Source: Mucilaginibacter sp. PAMC 26640 (GTDB taxonomy: Bacteria; Bacteroidota; Bacteroidia; Sphingobacteriales; Sphingobacteriaceae). From it: DNA of 64,000 bases. How positions within the stretch are numbered: the stretch's first letter is position 1; the number at the start of each line of letters is the position of its first letter. A model generated the notes under the pieces. It did no database searches. It saw only the letters and a program-made list of their open reading frames with translations, and had not been told where the DNA came from. The position numbers were made by a program, and so were the translations under genes. This document shows positions 7,829 to 17,301 of the stretch, piece after piece. The stretch lies in NCBI GenBank assembly GCA_001596135.1, contig CP014773.1, positions 5,084,001 to 5,148,000 on the forward strand. Direction: 5' to 3'.

Positions 7829-9052
7829 TTAAAAGATCTCTCCAACGGTTACAAATACACCGTTAGAGTGTTGATTACCCAAGCCATAATCTATACAAAT
7901 ATTAGTTTTAGAAACCTTGTTCAACTTTATACGCAGGCCTGCTCCGTAACCCGGTTGCATGGCTTGCAAAGCCGTACCGGGCGCCCCCGAAAAACTTTCG
8001 CCGTTTATAAAGGCAACACCGCCAAGCAGGCCATCTTTTGTGATTTTAAAGCGGTACTCACTTTCCAGGTATACCATTTGCGCACCGCGAAACCGCCCCT
8101 GGATATACCCCCTGCCCGTGCCATTGTATTGATCCCAGGTGTTGGCGGGAAGATCCAGGTAAGGAGGCTTGCCGTTAAGTACCAGCCAATCGTAACTCCA
8201 AAAGGCAATTACATTGTCAGACTGGGCGGGCAGATGGTAGTATTTGCGAATATCTATCACCAGCGATTTCCATGAAGAGGTACTGCCAAGGAATTTTTTA
8301 TTGTTACGGAAAACCAGGTTAGCGTAAAAGCCACGGGTGGGATTAATGGAGTTATCGCGCATATCAACAAGGGCATTAGCCGTAAAGCCGGAAGAAATGG
8401 TATGTGATGTTTCTCCGTAGCGGGCATAATCTGATACAGTGCCATCGGTATTTCCTTTTTCAGATACATCCGAATGATCATCGATGATGTATCCCGCGCC
8501 CAAATACAAATTACCGGTGATGCGTTTCATAACCGTTTCGTAAAACCGAAAGAGTGTGTAATCCATTGGGTTGTTATTTAAAAACGATGAATTACTGCCC
8601 AGGCCAAATGTGCTTTGCGGATATTTATAATATTTAATATCGCCCACAAAATTATAAGTGTTACCGGCAGTCCAGATGTTGGATTGTATGGGGATAATGA
8701 GTTGCTTGTTTTGTGTGTAAGCGGCGTTGGAGCTAATGGTGGAGATACGCGATTGTGACGATGAACGAAAAGCAATATTCCCCGACAGCGTTACAGCCAA
8801 TCGCGTTTGCAAAGTATACCCTATAGCCGGCAAAACGGAAAAAACCGGACTGGTGCCAATTACGGCCAATTTTTTATCTCCCGGCGTTTTTTTATGAAAT
8901 ATTGAACTGATAACATCGTAGAGATCTTTTTGGCGGATAGTATCCTGCGACCTGACTATCAGTGTATCTGTTTGCCGGTGTGTGCTGATTGGTACGCTCC
9001 ATTTATCCTGGGCAAATAGTTTACCGGTTAATAGCGCACACATTAACAGCAT
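7829..9052 (-). CDS. Omp85-superfamily outer-membrane beta-barrel (BamA/D15-like C-terminal domain)
   Basis: This 407-residue protein has a short signal peptide (LLMCALLTGKLFA) and a predicted 16-stranded-type barrel without recognisable POTRA repeats. Family signatures are the DNSINPTRGFYANLVF strand turn and the GRFRG segment, in the place of the conserved (V/I)RGF loop motif. The C-terminus ends in phenylalanine as is usual for outer-membrane barrels. Such POTRA-less surface antigens may be minor channels or secretion pores; substrate unknown. It has a TATCTTTG motif about 75 bases upstream and is convergent with the permease gene. Confidence 0.82.
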   Translation of the reverse strand: MLLMCALLTGKLFAQDKWSVPISTHRQTDTLIVRSQDTIRQKDLYDVISSIFHKKTPGDKKLAVIGTSPVFSVLPAIGYTLQTRLAVTLSGNIAFRSSSQSRISTISSNAAYTQNKQLIIPIQSNIWTAGNTYNFVGDIKYYKYPQSTFGLGSNSSFLNNNPMDYTLFRFYETVMKRITGNLYLGAGYIIDDHSDVSEKGNTDGTVSDYARYGETSHTISSGFTANALVDMRDNSINPTRGFYANLVFRNNKKFLGSTSSWKSLVIDIRKYYHLPAQSDNVIAFWSYDWLVLNGKPPYLDLPANTWDQYNGTGRGYIQGRFRGAQMVYLESEYRFKITKDGLLGGVAFINGESFSGAPGTALQAMQPGYGAGLRIKLNKVSKTNICIDYGLGNQHSNGVFVTVGEIF

Positions 9053-9125
9053 TGAAAATAAATTTGGAAGCTCTCACAGATAACGGCTTAGTTAAGGTTG
9101 CGCCCTGTTTCAACTGGGGCTGTTG

Positions 9126-9133
9126 CAAAGATA
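9126..9133 (-). promoter_or_regulatory. Bacteroidota -7 motif for the Omp85-like gene
   Basis: TATCTTTG on the minus strand matches TAnnTTTG exactly and lies 74 bases from the start codon at 9052. A TTG about 26 bases upstream is at a longer than usual distance. Confidence 0.4.
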
Positions 9134-9262
9134 ATACTTTTTGGAAGTCGGCGAATTAGCAACTTCCTACCCACCCCCGCGGTAGTTACTTTAAACACAA
9201 GACATTTTATTCTATATAAAATAAAAAACCTAAAAATATTAGCAAATTTCAAATATTATTCT

Positions 9263-9294
9263 TACATTTGTATATAATGTATGCCGATCGGCAT
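9263..9294 (+). promoter_or_regulatory. Probable leading promoter of the phage island with 14-bp palindrome
   Basis: TACATTTG at 9263-9270 matches the -7 consensus TAnnTTTG. Ten bases later lies the perfect palindrome ATGCCGATCGGCAT (9281-9294), at or just after the expected transcription start. Similar palindromes occur at 17999 and 21215. No -33 TTTG was found at normal spacing. Confidence 0.5.
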
Positions 9295-9322
9295 TTTATT
9301 CATTTTCTCAATCTTAATCTTC

Positions 9323-9775
9323 ATGCCTACCTTCAACAGCAATTCCGAGTTGGAAAACCTCATTAGGGGCTATTTCAATTCTCTACAAAATGAATTTCAA
9401 TTAACAAAAGACAACCCGGCAGATTCACCGGCCAATACATCGAAAAAAAGCACACCCAAAGAGCAGCACAACCCGGCCCTGTTAACGGGCCTTGCACTGC
9501 ACATTGGATTTGCCAGCATGGCCGAGTTTGAGCAATACGAACATAAAGGCAAATATAGGAAAACGCTAAAGGCCGGGCGTTTAATGGTACAGCAGGAATA
9601 TGAACTAAAGCTGCACCAGTCAGCACCAACCGGTGCTATGTTTGCTTTGCGCTGCATGGGCTGGGCAGATAAACCAACGGCCGAACCAGGCAGCAATTTG
9701 TCTAAAAAATTAAAGATCGAGGTGATCACCAGCGGGCCGGCCATCGTCACTACCGAAAAGGATGTAACCTTATAA
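9323..9775 (+). CDS. terS: Phage terminase small subunit (gp3-like DNA-packaging protein)
   Basis: This 150-residue protein would bind the phage packaging site and hand DNA to the large subunit. The segment TGAMFALRCMGWADKP is the hallmark of gp3/terminase-small-type packaging proteins (GAxFALKxxGWxDK pattern). It is followed by a polar tail that could contact the large subunit. The gene lies 36 bases ahead of the large terminase gene, the normal pairing. I start it at MPTFNSNSELENLI; the upstream ATG at 9281 lies inside the palindrome and would add a hydrophobic leader out of character for this family. Confidence 0.75.
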   Translation: MPTFNSNSELENLIRGYFNSLQNEFQLTKDNPADSPANTSKKSTPKEQHNPALLTGLALHIGFASMAEFEQYEHKGKYRKTLKAGRLMVQQEYELKLHQSAPTGAMFALRCMGWADKPTAEPGSNLSKKLKIEVITSGPAIVTTEKDVTL

Positions 9776-9811
9776 AAACTATGGCCTTTAATTAAACCTG
9801 TTCTCTACAAT

Positions 9812-11026
9812 ATGCAAACAACCGCCCTATTTCAAAAAAATTACTTTTCCGCGGCGCAGGTTATTATTAATCAGGGCGGCACCAGCTCCGGCAAAACCTA
9901 CGCAATATTACAGGTGCTTTTTGTATTGGCTGCTACAGATAAAGTAGTTATCACCATAGCGGGGCAAGACATGCCCAATTTAAAAGCAGGTGCGCTTCGC
10001 GATGCTATCGTGATCTTCGAAGGATCTGAGGTTTTAAAAAACCAGTTGAAAGGATATCACAAAACCGACCAGGTATTTGAATTTACCAATGGCAGCATCA
10101 TTGAATTTAAAAGCTACGGTGATGCGCAGGATGCAAAATCTGGCAAACGGGATTATCTTTTTCTGAACGAAGCAAACGGAATCCCCTGGGCTGTTTACAG
10201 CGAACTTGCGTTACGTACCCGCAAACGAATTTTTATAGATTACAACCCTAACAATGGCTTTTGGGCCCATGAACTGGTAGGCAAGCCGGGAGTGGAACTT
10301 ATTATATCCGATCACCGGCATAATCCCTGGGTAGATGATGTTATTCGCCAAAAAATAGAATCGCTTAAAGAAAAAGATTTTGAGCTATGGAAGGTGTACG
10401 CCAGGGGACTCACCGGCCGCACGACTGGCCTGGTGTTTAATAACTGGTTTGTTTGTGATGACATCCCCGCAAATGCAAAACTAATAGCGGCTGGCCTGGA
10501 TTTTGGCTTTAGCAATGATGAAACCGGCTGCCTGCTGGTGTATAATCAAAACGGAGAACTTTGGGCGGAGGAATTAATTTATGAGACCGGCCTCACCAAC
10601 ACCGATCTTGCCAGAAAACTTAAAGCAACAGGGCTTAGTAAAAACACCGAGATCATCGCCGACTGCTCTGAACCAAAAGCCATTGAAGAGCTTAAGCGAA
10701 TGGGCTGGTATATTACCGGCGCCAAAAAAGGGGCCGATAGTATTAGCCATTCCATAGATATCCTGAAACGGTACCAGATAAATGTTACCCGCGCCAGTAT
10801 CAACCTGCGTAAAGAACTGGAACGATACAAATGGAAAACCGACCGCAGCGGCAAACCCCTTAACCAACCGGTAGACGCCTGCAACCATTTGATTGATCCC
10901 TTGCGCTATGTGGCATTAAATAAACTAAAAACCACAACCGAAAAAGGCCTGAAAAGCAAGCTTGCGGCCCGCCCGCCCATGCAAACACCAGGCGGAATCT
11001 CCGAATTCCTGGTAGGTATTTATTAA
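9812..11026 (+). CDS. terL: Phage terminase large subunit (ATPase-nuclease)
   Basis: This 404-residue motor packages DNA into proheads and cuts it. Walker A is GGTSSGKT (22-29) and Walker B is YLFLNE (115-120, with the catalytic Glu120). The RNase-H-like nuclease domain carries the expected acidic residues in GLDFGF (Asp230), IIADCSEP (Asp284) and NHLIDPLRY (Asp362), so both activities appear intact. The stop codon is directly followed by the first GC-rich palindrome. Length and motif order match PBSX/T4-like terminases found in Bacteroidota prophages. Confidence 0.93.
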   Translation: MQTTALFQKNYFSAAQVIINQGGTSSGKTYAILQVLFVLAATDKVVITIAGQDMPNLKAGALRDAIVIFEGSEVLKNQLKGYHKTDQVFEFTNGSIIEFKSYGDAQDAKSGKRDYLFLNEANGIPWAVYSELALRTRKRIFIDYNPNNGFWAHELVGKPGVELIISDHRHNPWVDDVIRQKIESLKEKDFELWKVYARGLTGRTTGLVFNNWFVCDDIPANAKLIAAGLDFGFSNDETGCLLVYNQNGELWAEELIYETGLTNTDLARKLKATGLSKNTEIIADCSEPKAIEELKRMGWYITGAKKGADSISHSIDILKRYQINVTRASINLRKELERYKWKTDRSGKPLNQPVDACNHLIDPLRYVALNKLKTTTEKGLKSKLAARPPMQTPGGISEFLVGIY

Positions 11027-11196
11027 GCCCCCCAGCCCCCTAAAGGGGGAGCAGAATTAAAAAGCTCCCCCTTCAGGGGGGCTGGGGGCTCAAACCCCAC
11101 ATTAATCAAAAGCTCCCCCTTCAGGGGGTTGGGCGGCTCAAATCCCTGTATAACCACACTAATCAAAAGCTCCCCCTTCAGGGGGGTGGGGGCTCC
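11027..11196. repeat. Cluster of four GC-rich palindromic repeats
   Basis: Four copies of a roughly 26-30 base imperfect palindrome (core CTCCCCCTTCAGGGGG) lie at about 11027-11051, 11062-11091, 11110-11139 and 11168-11196. The first is inverted relative to the other three. The block starts right after the terL stop codon and ends 7 bases before the next start codon. Confidence 0.9.
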
Positions 11197-11203
11197 TATT
11201 TCA

Positions 11204-11905
11204 ATGATAAGCAAAACACTAAAAACCACAAATGGAAAGCTGGAGGTAAGAATTCCCTCACAGCTTAAAGAAGTAAGCATTGGGCAGATGATGCAATTAC
11301 AGGATGCGCCAAACCTCGGCGACATACAAGCAATCAGCATTCTCTCTGGCGTACCCCTTGCGGATCTGCAGGAAGTGACCAACGCCGCAGATTTTATGGT
11401 TTACGCCGATAGCATCCAAAACCTGTCGCACGAAATCGCTACCCTTTACAACAGCGATGCCATCCCCAAAACCATAACGGTAAACTGGAATGGAGGGCCG
11501 GTTACCGTTGATGTGACAAAAAACCTGTCGGTAGAACCCGCCGGGGCATTTATGGCCGCCAGGGATGTGATAGCCGACGAAATAGCCGAGCATATAAAAA
11601 CATACGGAGCGGAAAACTGGCAAGACTATTTTAAACCCTCACTGTTAGCTTGTGCCAAAGTGTTGGCCTACTACCTGTTTTGCAGGGTTACAGGTTTAAA
11701 GTTTGATGAGACCGCTGCCGCTAATTTTGTGGAAATTATTAAAGAACTTGGGGTAACGGAGGCGCTGCCCGTTGCGAAACATTTTTTTATGAATTATCCC
11801 GACTTATCGAAACCGAAAACCGGCTTTTGGCAACAGGTATTACCGCTGCTGAAAAAAGGGCTGGCATACATACTTTCGAAAAGTTTAGGTATATCAATAC
11901 CGTAA
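11204..11905 (+). CDS. Probable phage tail assembly chaperone
   Basis: This 233-residue protein's N-terminal part (QLKEVSIGQMMQLQDAP, then ISILSGVPLADLQEVT followed by ADF) matches the pattern of tail assembly chaperones (gpE/gpG type), which coat the tape measure protein during tail assembly. In that family a longer form is made by -1 frameshifting, and here an open -1 frame overlaps the 3' end and continues 140 bases further. I start at MISKTLKTTNG; an ATG 75 bases upstream lies within the palindromic repeat and would translate repeat sequence. It could be another phage adaptor, but the frameshift layout supports the chaperone call. Confidence 0.55.
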   Translation: MISKTLKTTNGKLEVRIPSQLKEVSIGQMMQLQDAPNLGDIQAISILSGVPLADLQEVTNAADFMVYADSIQNLSHEIATLYNSDAIPKTITVNWNGGPVTVDVTKNLSVEPAGAFMAARDVIADEIAEHIKTYGAENWQDYFKPSLLACAKVLAYYLFCRVTGLKFDETAAANFVEIIKELGVTEALPVAKHFFMNYPDLSKPKTGFWQQVLPLLKKGLAYILSKSLGISIP

Positions 11906-12045
11906 ACGCCCTGGCCGGGGGTGATGTTACCAAATGGGAGCTCATCCTGGCCATGCCCTACGAACGCATCCTCACCAAGCTGCTGCTTAATAAAACTGAA
12001 GCGGAATACCAAAAGCGGTATAGTGAGATAGCATGCCCTAGCTAG
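11851..12045 (+). CDS. Probable -1 frameshift extension of the tail assembly chaperone
   Basis: In the -1 frame relative to the preceding gene an open stretch runs from before 11851 to a stop at 12043-12045. It encodes a protein-like sequence (KWELILAMPYERILTKLL, then NKTEAEYQKRYSE) with no ATG of its own; only a TTG at 11827 could start it. A run of six A then GGG at 11852-11860, read as AAA AAA GGG in the zero frame, is a plausible slippery site. Its place, frame and size match the second product of gpE/E' or gpG/GT pairs. Separate translation from TTG remains possible. Confidence 0.5.
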   Translation, partial: EKRAGIHTFEKFRYINTVNALAGGDVTKWELILAMPYERILTKLLLNKTEAEYQKRYSEIACPS

Positions 12046-12070
12046 CCTAGCTCCAGCCTAGCCCCAGACT

Positions 12071-12159
12071 AGCCCCCCAACCCCCTGAAGGGGGAGCTAT
12101 TATTAATCTAACATTAAACCTTAAAAATTCGGCTCCCCCTTCAGGGGGTTGGGGGGCTC
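12071..12159. repeat. Inverted pair of GC-rich palindromes
   Basis: Two copies of the CCCCCTGAAGGGGG-type palindrome in opposite orientation (about 12071-12097 and 12131-12159) are separated by a 33-base AT-rich spacer. The pair can also fold as one long stem. It fills the gap between the chaperone region and the next gene, whose ATG is 17 bases on. Confidence 0.85.
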
Positions 12160-12176
12160 TGCTTTATTTATTACTT

Positions 12177-12617
12177 ATGCGTAACCAAATTAACGCCGTT
12201 GTGGATACCCTGGGCGGGTCTCCATCCTTTTTATATGGCACCGAAAAAGAACTGAACACCCTGGCAGACGATGCGGCATTTCCATGTGTAATGCTTTACC
12301 CAATGCAACCCATTGTACTTTCGCCACAGGTAAACGGCTCTGTGAATAATGTATTTACGCTTTACCTGGAGTTTTTGTATAAAACCGAATTTGGCCAGTA
12401 CACCGCCGATAACGAAAATTATATCCGGCAGGCTTTGCATATGGCGAATGAGTTTATAATCAAAGCCGGTAAATACCGGGATGGGGAAGGCCGGCATTTT
12501 CGCGTTAAAGCGGGCGAAAAAGCAAAATGCACCGCAGTTTACAATAAGTACGATACCAATACTACGGGTGTAGGGCTAACGATAACCTTAACCGCAATGT
12601 ATTACGAGGCTTTTTAG
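12177..12617 (+). CDS. Phage protein, possible tail completion/terminator protein (146 aa)
   Basis: This 146-residue soluble protein has N-terminal helices and later beta strands (VNNVFTLYLEFLYKTEF, then GVGLTITLTAMYYEAF). Size and position before the large tail genes fit a tail-completion or head-tail joining protein (gpU/gp17-like), but no diagnostic motif was seen. It is flanked upstream by the palindromic repeat pair and downstream by a 71-base gap. Confidence 0.5.
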   Translation: MRNQINAVVDTLGGSPSFLYGTEKELNTLADDAAFPCVMLYPMQPIVLSPQVNGSVNNVFTLYLEFLYKTEFGQYTADNENYIRQALHMANEFIIKAGKYRDGEGRHFRVKAGEKAKCTAVYNKYDTNTTGVGLTITLTAMYYEAF

Positions 12618-12688
12618 CAAGCCAGCTCCGGCAGCCTATAAAATTATTAACTCATCGCCGCACCAGCTATCAACTTAACAATTTATCA

Positions 12689-14791
12689 ATGAGCTTAAAA
12701 GCATACCTAACCTCCCAGCCGTATACCACCACTTACCCCGACCATAATGGCGGCTCTATTGAACAGGCAGACCTGTTTGTTTACATTTATAATTCGGAAA
12801 CCGGCCAACCGGCCAATGCAAATAATGGTGAGGTTACCTTCAGTGTAAACACCAACGGTAGTATAGAAACGGTAACCGCATCCGTATCCGGGCAAAGCAT
12901 ACCCATCTATCCGGGTTACTATCGGGAACTGCGGTATAATGATCAGGGAGAACTGACCTACGATTATTCTGTAACCGTAACGCTGTTATCGTTTACAGCG
13001 GGTACCGATGTAATAACTCCCTCCCCATGCAGTCTGTTGATCACCCAGGTAAAAATAAATGCCGCAGAAACCGCCCCAGGCGCGCGCGATGGCGAAGCAA
13101 CCATCTTCGCCACCAGCAATTACAATGGTATAACGTACAGTACCGACGATGTGAATTATCAACCATCGCCAACCTTTAGCGGTTTAAACGGCGGCCTCAA
13201 AACATTTTATGCGCTGGATGCCAACGGCTGTAAAGCAAGTGCCACTATCGAGATTCCGGTGATCAGCAACCTGCTCACAGACGATCCATCCGTTACATTG
13301 CCGGATGGCAACATCTCGCGCTGGAATGCCGCCTTCAACCCTGTTGTTTTCACTTATCAGCGAAAGGATTTTGAAGTACTGGAGGCTATGCCGGATACTA
13401 CATCGCCAGGTAATACAATTTTTCGAATAAACACACTGCTATCTAACACGGCAGGAGTAGCATATTTAAAGGAAAATGATAAAGTTTACATTAATGCCGC
13501 CCCATATAAAGGTATCTACGTTGTAAAGGGGCTTACCAGCAGCGGGTATTTAGTAATCAGCACCCCGTTTATTAGCAATGCGGGGGGATATATCAACATC
13601 AACCAAATACGTGGCTATTATAAAATTATCACGCGCATTACTTATCAGGATAAATTTACCGGTACGGCACAAACTATAGAATCCACCAACCGGCCGGATA
13701 GTAGCGGAATTGTAAAAGCAGATCTTTCAAACTTTTTGCAAAGCCTGCTTGCCGCAAAAGATGAAAGTGACTATACCTTGGGCAACTACCGGGATGATAA
13801 CCTAAGTGCCAGTTACAGTATTGCTTATGCCGAGGAATGGGATGAGGACGGGCTTATAAAGCGTTCGGCATTTATCCCCGTAAACCAACAATATTATGTA
13901 TTGTATTCAGCGAAACAATTAGGCGAACGCTATGGCGGAAATCTGGCTGCTTACCTACCTTTTGCCAACCTGGCCGATGGCTTACCGAAGGCTAAATGGA
14001 TAACAGATTTTGCCGAACCTGCATACAGTAACGGCTACCCATTTGATATTGGCTTTATTTATAGCGAAAGCCTGCTGGGGCACGATATCTATTGCGAATT
14101 TACACTGCTGGATATCAATAGAAACCCACTGCCCGGCGGCCCCCAAACCAGTTATCTACTCAATGAAAACGGTTCCTGGCTAACCAATACCGATGGCAGT
14201 AAACTGATTATTTCACGCCAGAGCAGCGGCAACATTGCGCTGCCGCAAAGGATAGGATTGAACCGGTTACTGATCGATTCGTTACTTGCAGGCGATGTAT
14301 ATTATATAGATTTAACTTTAAAGTATGCCGAAGGGAATACTATCCATAGCATAACGCAGACACAAACCATCCGGGTGGATGATGCTATAGATGATAATTC
14401 GGTTTATCTGCGTTGGATAGGCCTTACCGGCAGCTGGAACTATTACCGCTTTGGATACAATCAGGAAGTAAGCCTGGATGTGCAGAATGCAGTCATCGTT
14501 AAAAACTATGTTAATGATTGGGAAAACCAGCAAGGTATTGAGGAGGTGATCAGCAAAACGGCGGGCCAAAAAATAAAAGTGGTAGCCGAAGATCTTTCGG
14601 TAGCCGATATCAAAGGTTTACAATCGATTAAGTATTCGCCGAAAGTACAAATGCTGGTCGGTAAAAACCCGGTAAAGTGGCAAACCATCGTAATCAACAG
14701 TGCAACATTCAGCGAATATGAAACCCGCAACGGCCAGGCCCCATTTAGCGTTACGTTCAATATGCCGGCAATAAATATCCAAAGGCAGTAG
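12689..14791 (+). CDS. Large phage tail protein with SprB-like repeat (700 aa)
   Basis: This long, beta-rich protein has no signal peptide. Residues about 120-190 (GEATIFATSNYNGITYS, then FYALDANGCKASATIEIPV) resemble the SprB/gliding-type immunoglobulin-like repeats common in Bacteroidota surface proteins, found here in a phage protein. The remainder has many Tyr- and Asn-rich strands, as in baseplate or tail-tip proteins. It precedes another large tail protein. Inferred to be a tail-tip, baseplate or host-contact component; exact role unknown. Confidence 0.6.
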   Translation: MSLKAYLTSQPYTTTYPDHNGGSIEQADLFVYIYNSETGQPANANNGEVTFSVNTNGSIETVTASVSGQSIPIYPGYYRELRYNDQGELTYDYSVTVTLLSFTAGTDVITPSPCSLLITQVKINAAETAPGARDGEATIFATSNYNGITYSTDDVNYQPSPTFSGLNGGLKTFYALDANGCKASATIEIPVISNLLTDDPSVTLPDGNISRWNAAFNPVVFTYQRKDFEVLEAMPDTTSPGNTIFRINTLLSNTAGVAYLKENDKVYINAAPYKGIYVVKGLTSSGYLVISTPFISNAGGYININQIRGYYKIITRITYQDKFTGTAQTIESTNRPDSSGIVKADLSNFLQSLLAAKDESDYTLGNYRDDNLSASYSIAYAEEWDEDGLIKRSAFIPVNQQYYVLYSAKQLGERYGGNLAAYLPFANLADGLPKAKWITDFAEPAYSNGYPFDIGFIYSESLLGHDIYCEFTLLDINRNPLPGGPQTSYLLNENGSWLTNTDGSKLIISRQSSGNIALPQRIGLNRLLIDSLLAGDVYYIDLTLKYAEGNTIHSITQTQTIRVDDAIDDNSVYLRWIGLTGSWNYYRFGYNQEVSLDVQNAVIVKNYVNDWENQQGIEEVISKTAGQKIKVVAEDLSVADIKGLQSIKYSPKVQMLVGKNPVKWQTIVINSATFSEYETRNGQAPFSVTFNMPAINIQRQ

Positions 14792-14900
14792 GTCATGGCG
14801 AATTGTTAAAGCTTTTTTATCGGGCATAAACGCGCATTACAGCAACTATATGCTTTAGGAAATAATTTAACATTCAGACCACTCAACAGCAAACATAAAC

Positions 14901-16937
14901 ATGAACCAACTCCAACTTTATATAAACGATCAACTGGTAGATCTAAGCGATGATAGCCCTATCGCCCTCACCTTCCAAATTAACAACCTGGCAGAGGTGA
15001 AAAATCAGCAGGGCAATACAAGTAATCAATTTAAATTGCCTTTAACACAGCGAAACCGGCAAATATTAGGTTTCCCGGATGAAATTGCTTTTACTACAAA
15101 TGCCCCTTACGATAATTACCAGGCAAAAATTGTACAGGATGGGCTGGAAATCATCCCCTATGGTATCGCTGTTCTGAATAACGTTGAACAGGATAATGCG
15201 GCAATCACAGTACTAAGCGGCAACGTTGATTTTTTTGACGCCATAGATAACAAAATCTATGATATGTTTATGGGCAGTTTGGTTAAGGGAGATTTTAAAG
15301 ATTACGAACACTTATGGACGGTAGACAATATCGTGGCATCTCAAAAAAACACAGGTGGATGGATCTGGCCGGTTATAGACTACGGCAACATCAACTATAA
15401 CATAACAGGTATAAACGAAATAGATGTCCGTAATCTCCGGCCGGGCTTCTTCGTCAAAACTGCTATCGATATTATTGTGAAAGCGGCCGGTTACAAGGCA
15501 GAAGGTTCACTTCTAAGCAATCCATTGTACCCGCTCTTGATTGTACAGTTCAGCAACGACTCCTTTGAACACGGAACCGATTACCAAACCAGCCTGGATA
15601 ATGCTTCAGCGGTCTTAAACAAGAGCAGCAATCAACCCATTAACCCAAACAAAAATTCAGCTCAAACCGGCACGATAACTTTCACCGGAGTAGATGCCAG
15701 TAATCCTGAATTATATCAAAACAGTACTTATAAAGCTGCCGCTACCGTTACGCTCGCCGTAGAATTTAAATACGGCATCCAGGTAATCGATACAACCACG
15801 GCAGGAGGCAGCGAGCCTTACATTGATGTTCGTATTATTAAATACAGTAATGGTTCGTCGTCTGTTATTAGCAATCTGGAACATCGCGCCACGAGCCGGG
15901 CCAGCAGTGGTGTTTTTGGATCGGGAGTCGGGCATAAAGATGGCAAACCGGTAGACTACCTGCAGCAAAAGCAAAATGTGGATTTAGTTTTACAAGCCGG
16001 TGAAAGTATTGGCGTAGAATACTATTTATGGCCGAATAAAGACCGGATCAAAGGCACGTTTTACGGCGGTGCCAGCTTGAGTATCACCAATAAACAAACC
16101 AATGTGGTGTACGGACAGACGGTGCAGTGCGAGCGGATCTTCCCGGACATCGGCCAGAAGGATTTGTTAAAGGATGTATTGCAACGCTTCGGTATTATTT
16201 GCCAAACCAACAGCGCTACCGGTACCGTTAATTTTGCTTCGTTCAGAGATATAGTTGATAATATCCCGATAGCTAAAAACTGGAGTAGAAGATGCCTTGA
16301 TCAGGGTAAAGGCATCAGTTTTCAACTCGGCGGTTACGCGCAAGTGAATTATCTGAAATATAAGGAAGACGATACTGTAACCCCAAAAGGCTTTGCTGAC
16401 GCACAGATAAATGTTGCCGATAAAACCTTGCCTGCCAGCGGCATGCTGTTTGAGAGCCAGTTTGCCCCCACATTGAGCCGACCTTATATTGGCGGCAGTA
16501 TTGCGCAGATAAAAATGGCGAACAGCACCGATAAAGACGCCGAATTCAGCAACAGTGTTTCGCCGCGCATACTTATCAATAAAACTATTGACTTAAGAGC
16601 TAACAACCAGCGCACAATCAAATTCACTGATGGCAACCCTTCTAATGATAAGTATTTGAATGATGTGATCTCTGTTCCCTACTTTTACTCATCCGTCGAA
16701 GCTAATAGCTTGCTTTGGGAAGATTTGCGTAAGGCATACTATCCCGAACTGGAAAAGATTCTTAGGCAGGCAAAAAAAGTAGAACGCTATTTTATGCTTA
16801 CCCCGCGCGACATACTGGAACTGGACCTGCTTATACCCATTTATCTGGAACAGGATAGCGCCTACTATTATATCAACAAAATAGATAGCTGGCGCAAAGG
16901 CCTGCCGGTGAAAGTGGAATTGGTAAAATTGGGTTAA
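14901..16937 (+). CDS. Large phage tail/baseplate protein (678 aa)
   Basis: The N-terminus (MNQLQLYINDQLVDLS followed by LTFQINNLAEVKNQQGNTS) is of a type I associate with Bacteroidota prophage tail proteins: a beta-sandwich start with a conserved N-Q-F-K-L-P-L-T stretch. The middle carries beta-rich modules. The C-terminus ends in a lysine-rich domain. No enzymatic motif is apparent. Position between the 700-aa tail protein and the tape measure suggests a distal tail or baseplate hub role. Function is inferred from context. Confidence 0.55.
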   Translation: MNQLQLYINDQLVDLSDDSPIALTFQINNLAEVKNQQGNTSNQFKLPLTQRNRQILGFPDEIAFTTNAPYDNYQAKIVQDGLEIIPYGIAVLNNVEQDNAAITVLSGNVDFFDAIDNKIYDMFMGSLVKGDFKDYEHLWTVDNIVASQKNTGGWIWPVIDYGNINYNITGINEIDVRNLRPGFFVKTAIDIIVKAAGYKAEGSLLSNPLYPLLIVQFSNDSFEHGTDYQTSLDNASAVLNKSSNQPINPNKNSAQTGTITFTGVDASNPELYQNSTYKAAATVTLAVEFKYGIQVIDTTTAGGSEPYIDVRIIKYSNGSSSVISNLEHRATSRASSGVFGSGVGHKDGKPVDYLQQKQNVDLVLQAGESIGVEYYLWPNKDRIKGTFYGGASLSITNKQTNVVYGQTVQCERIFPDIGQKDLLKDVLQRFGIICQTNSATGTVNFASFRDIVDNIPIAKNWSRRCLDQGKGISFQLGGYAQVNYLKYKEDDTVTPKGFADAQINVADKTLPASGMLFESQFAPTLSRPYIGGSIAQIKMANSTDKDAEFSNSVSPRILINKTIDLRANNQRTIKFTDGNPSNDKYLNDVISVPYFYSSVEANSLLWEDLRKAYYPELEKILRQAKKVERYFMLTPRDILELDLLIPIYLEQDSAYYYINKIDSWRKGLPVKVELVKLG

Positions 16938-17301
16938 TAATAAGTGCAGATGCTTTAACTTGATTAAAAATTTCCTTTAAGCGAGAAAAGTGGCTTCAGC
17001 TTATGTCTATCGAGGTAAATCGCTTCATCCTTTATAGAGTTTTTTCTTGGTTTTCGAAAGTAAAAAAGCGGATATCATTCCGAATTTATTTAGGCATCCA
17101 GAAGATATTCGCGCTTGACTGGTCTACACCATGCATATAACACACTTATTCTATTGCCTAAGTTCTGGTATGATCCAGAAACAAATTCGGGATGAGGTAG
17201 TATGTTTTTAAACACGATTTCCCTGTATGTCTTTCGATTCATTTGCTTATTTCAAATTTGATTTTTATATTTACCAATAAAATTAGCAAAACAAAAACCT
17301 G
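16938..17301. other. Intergenic region before the membrane-protein moron
   Basis: This region of about 360 AT-rich bases interrupts the otherwise tightly packed tail genes. No coding sequence was recognised. The notable element is the promoter-like pair at 17242-17273 just ahead of the next gene. Confidence 0.5.
17242..17273 (+). promoter_or_regulatory. Promoter of the membrane-protein moron
   Basis: TTTG at 17242-17245 and TATATTTA at 17266-17273 are separated by 20 bases. This matches the Bacteroidota -33/-7 pattern except for the last base of the -7 box. The start codon follows 28 bases later, so the gene can be expressed independently of the phage late operon. Confidence 0.55.

Noticed and set aside
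9053..9280. Attachment site (attL) at the left end of the phage island
   Set aside because: No tRNA and no direct repeat shared with the right end near 32050 could be identified by eye.
11027..11196. Regularly spaced repeats as a CRISPR array
   Set aside because: Repeats are imperfect, vary in orientation and spacing, spacers are similar AT-rich linkers, and no cas genes are present.
11129..11203. Earlier start for the tail chaperone gene at 11129
   Set aside because: The extra residues (for example KSSPFRGVGAP) are translated palindrome sequence; the later ATG begins the protein-like region.
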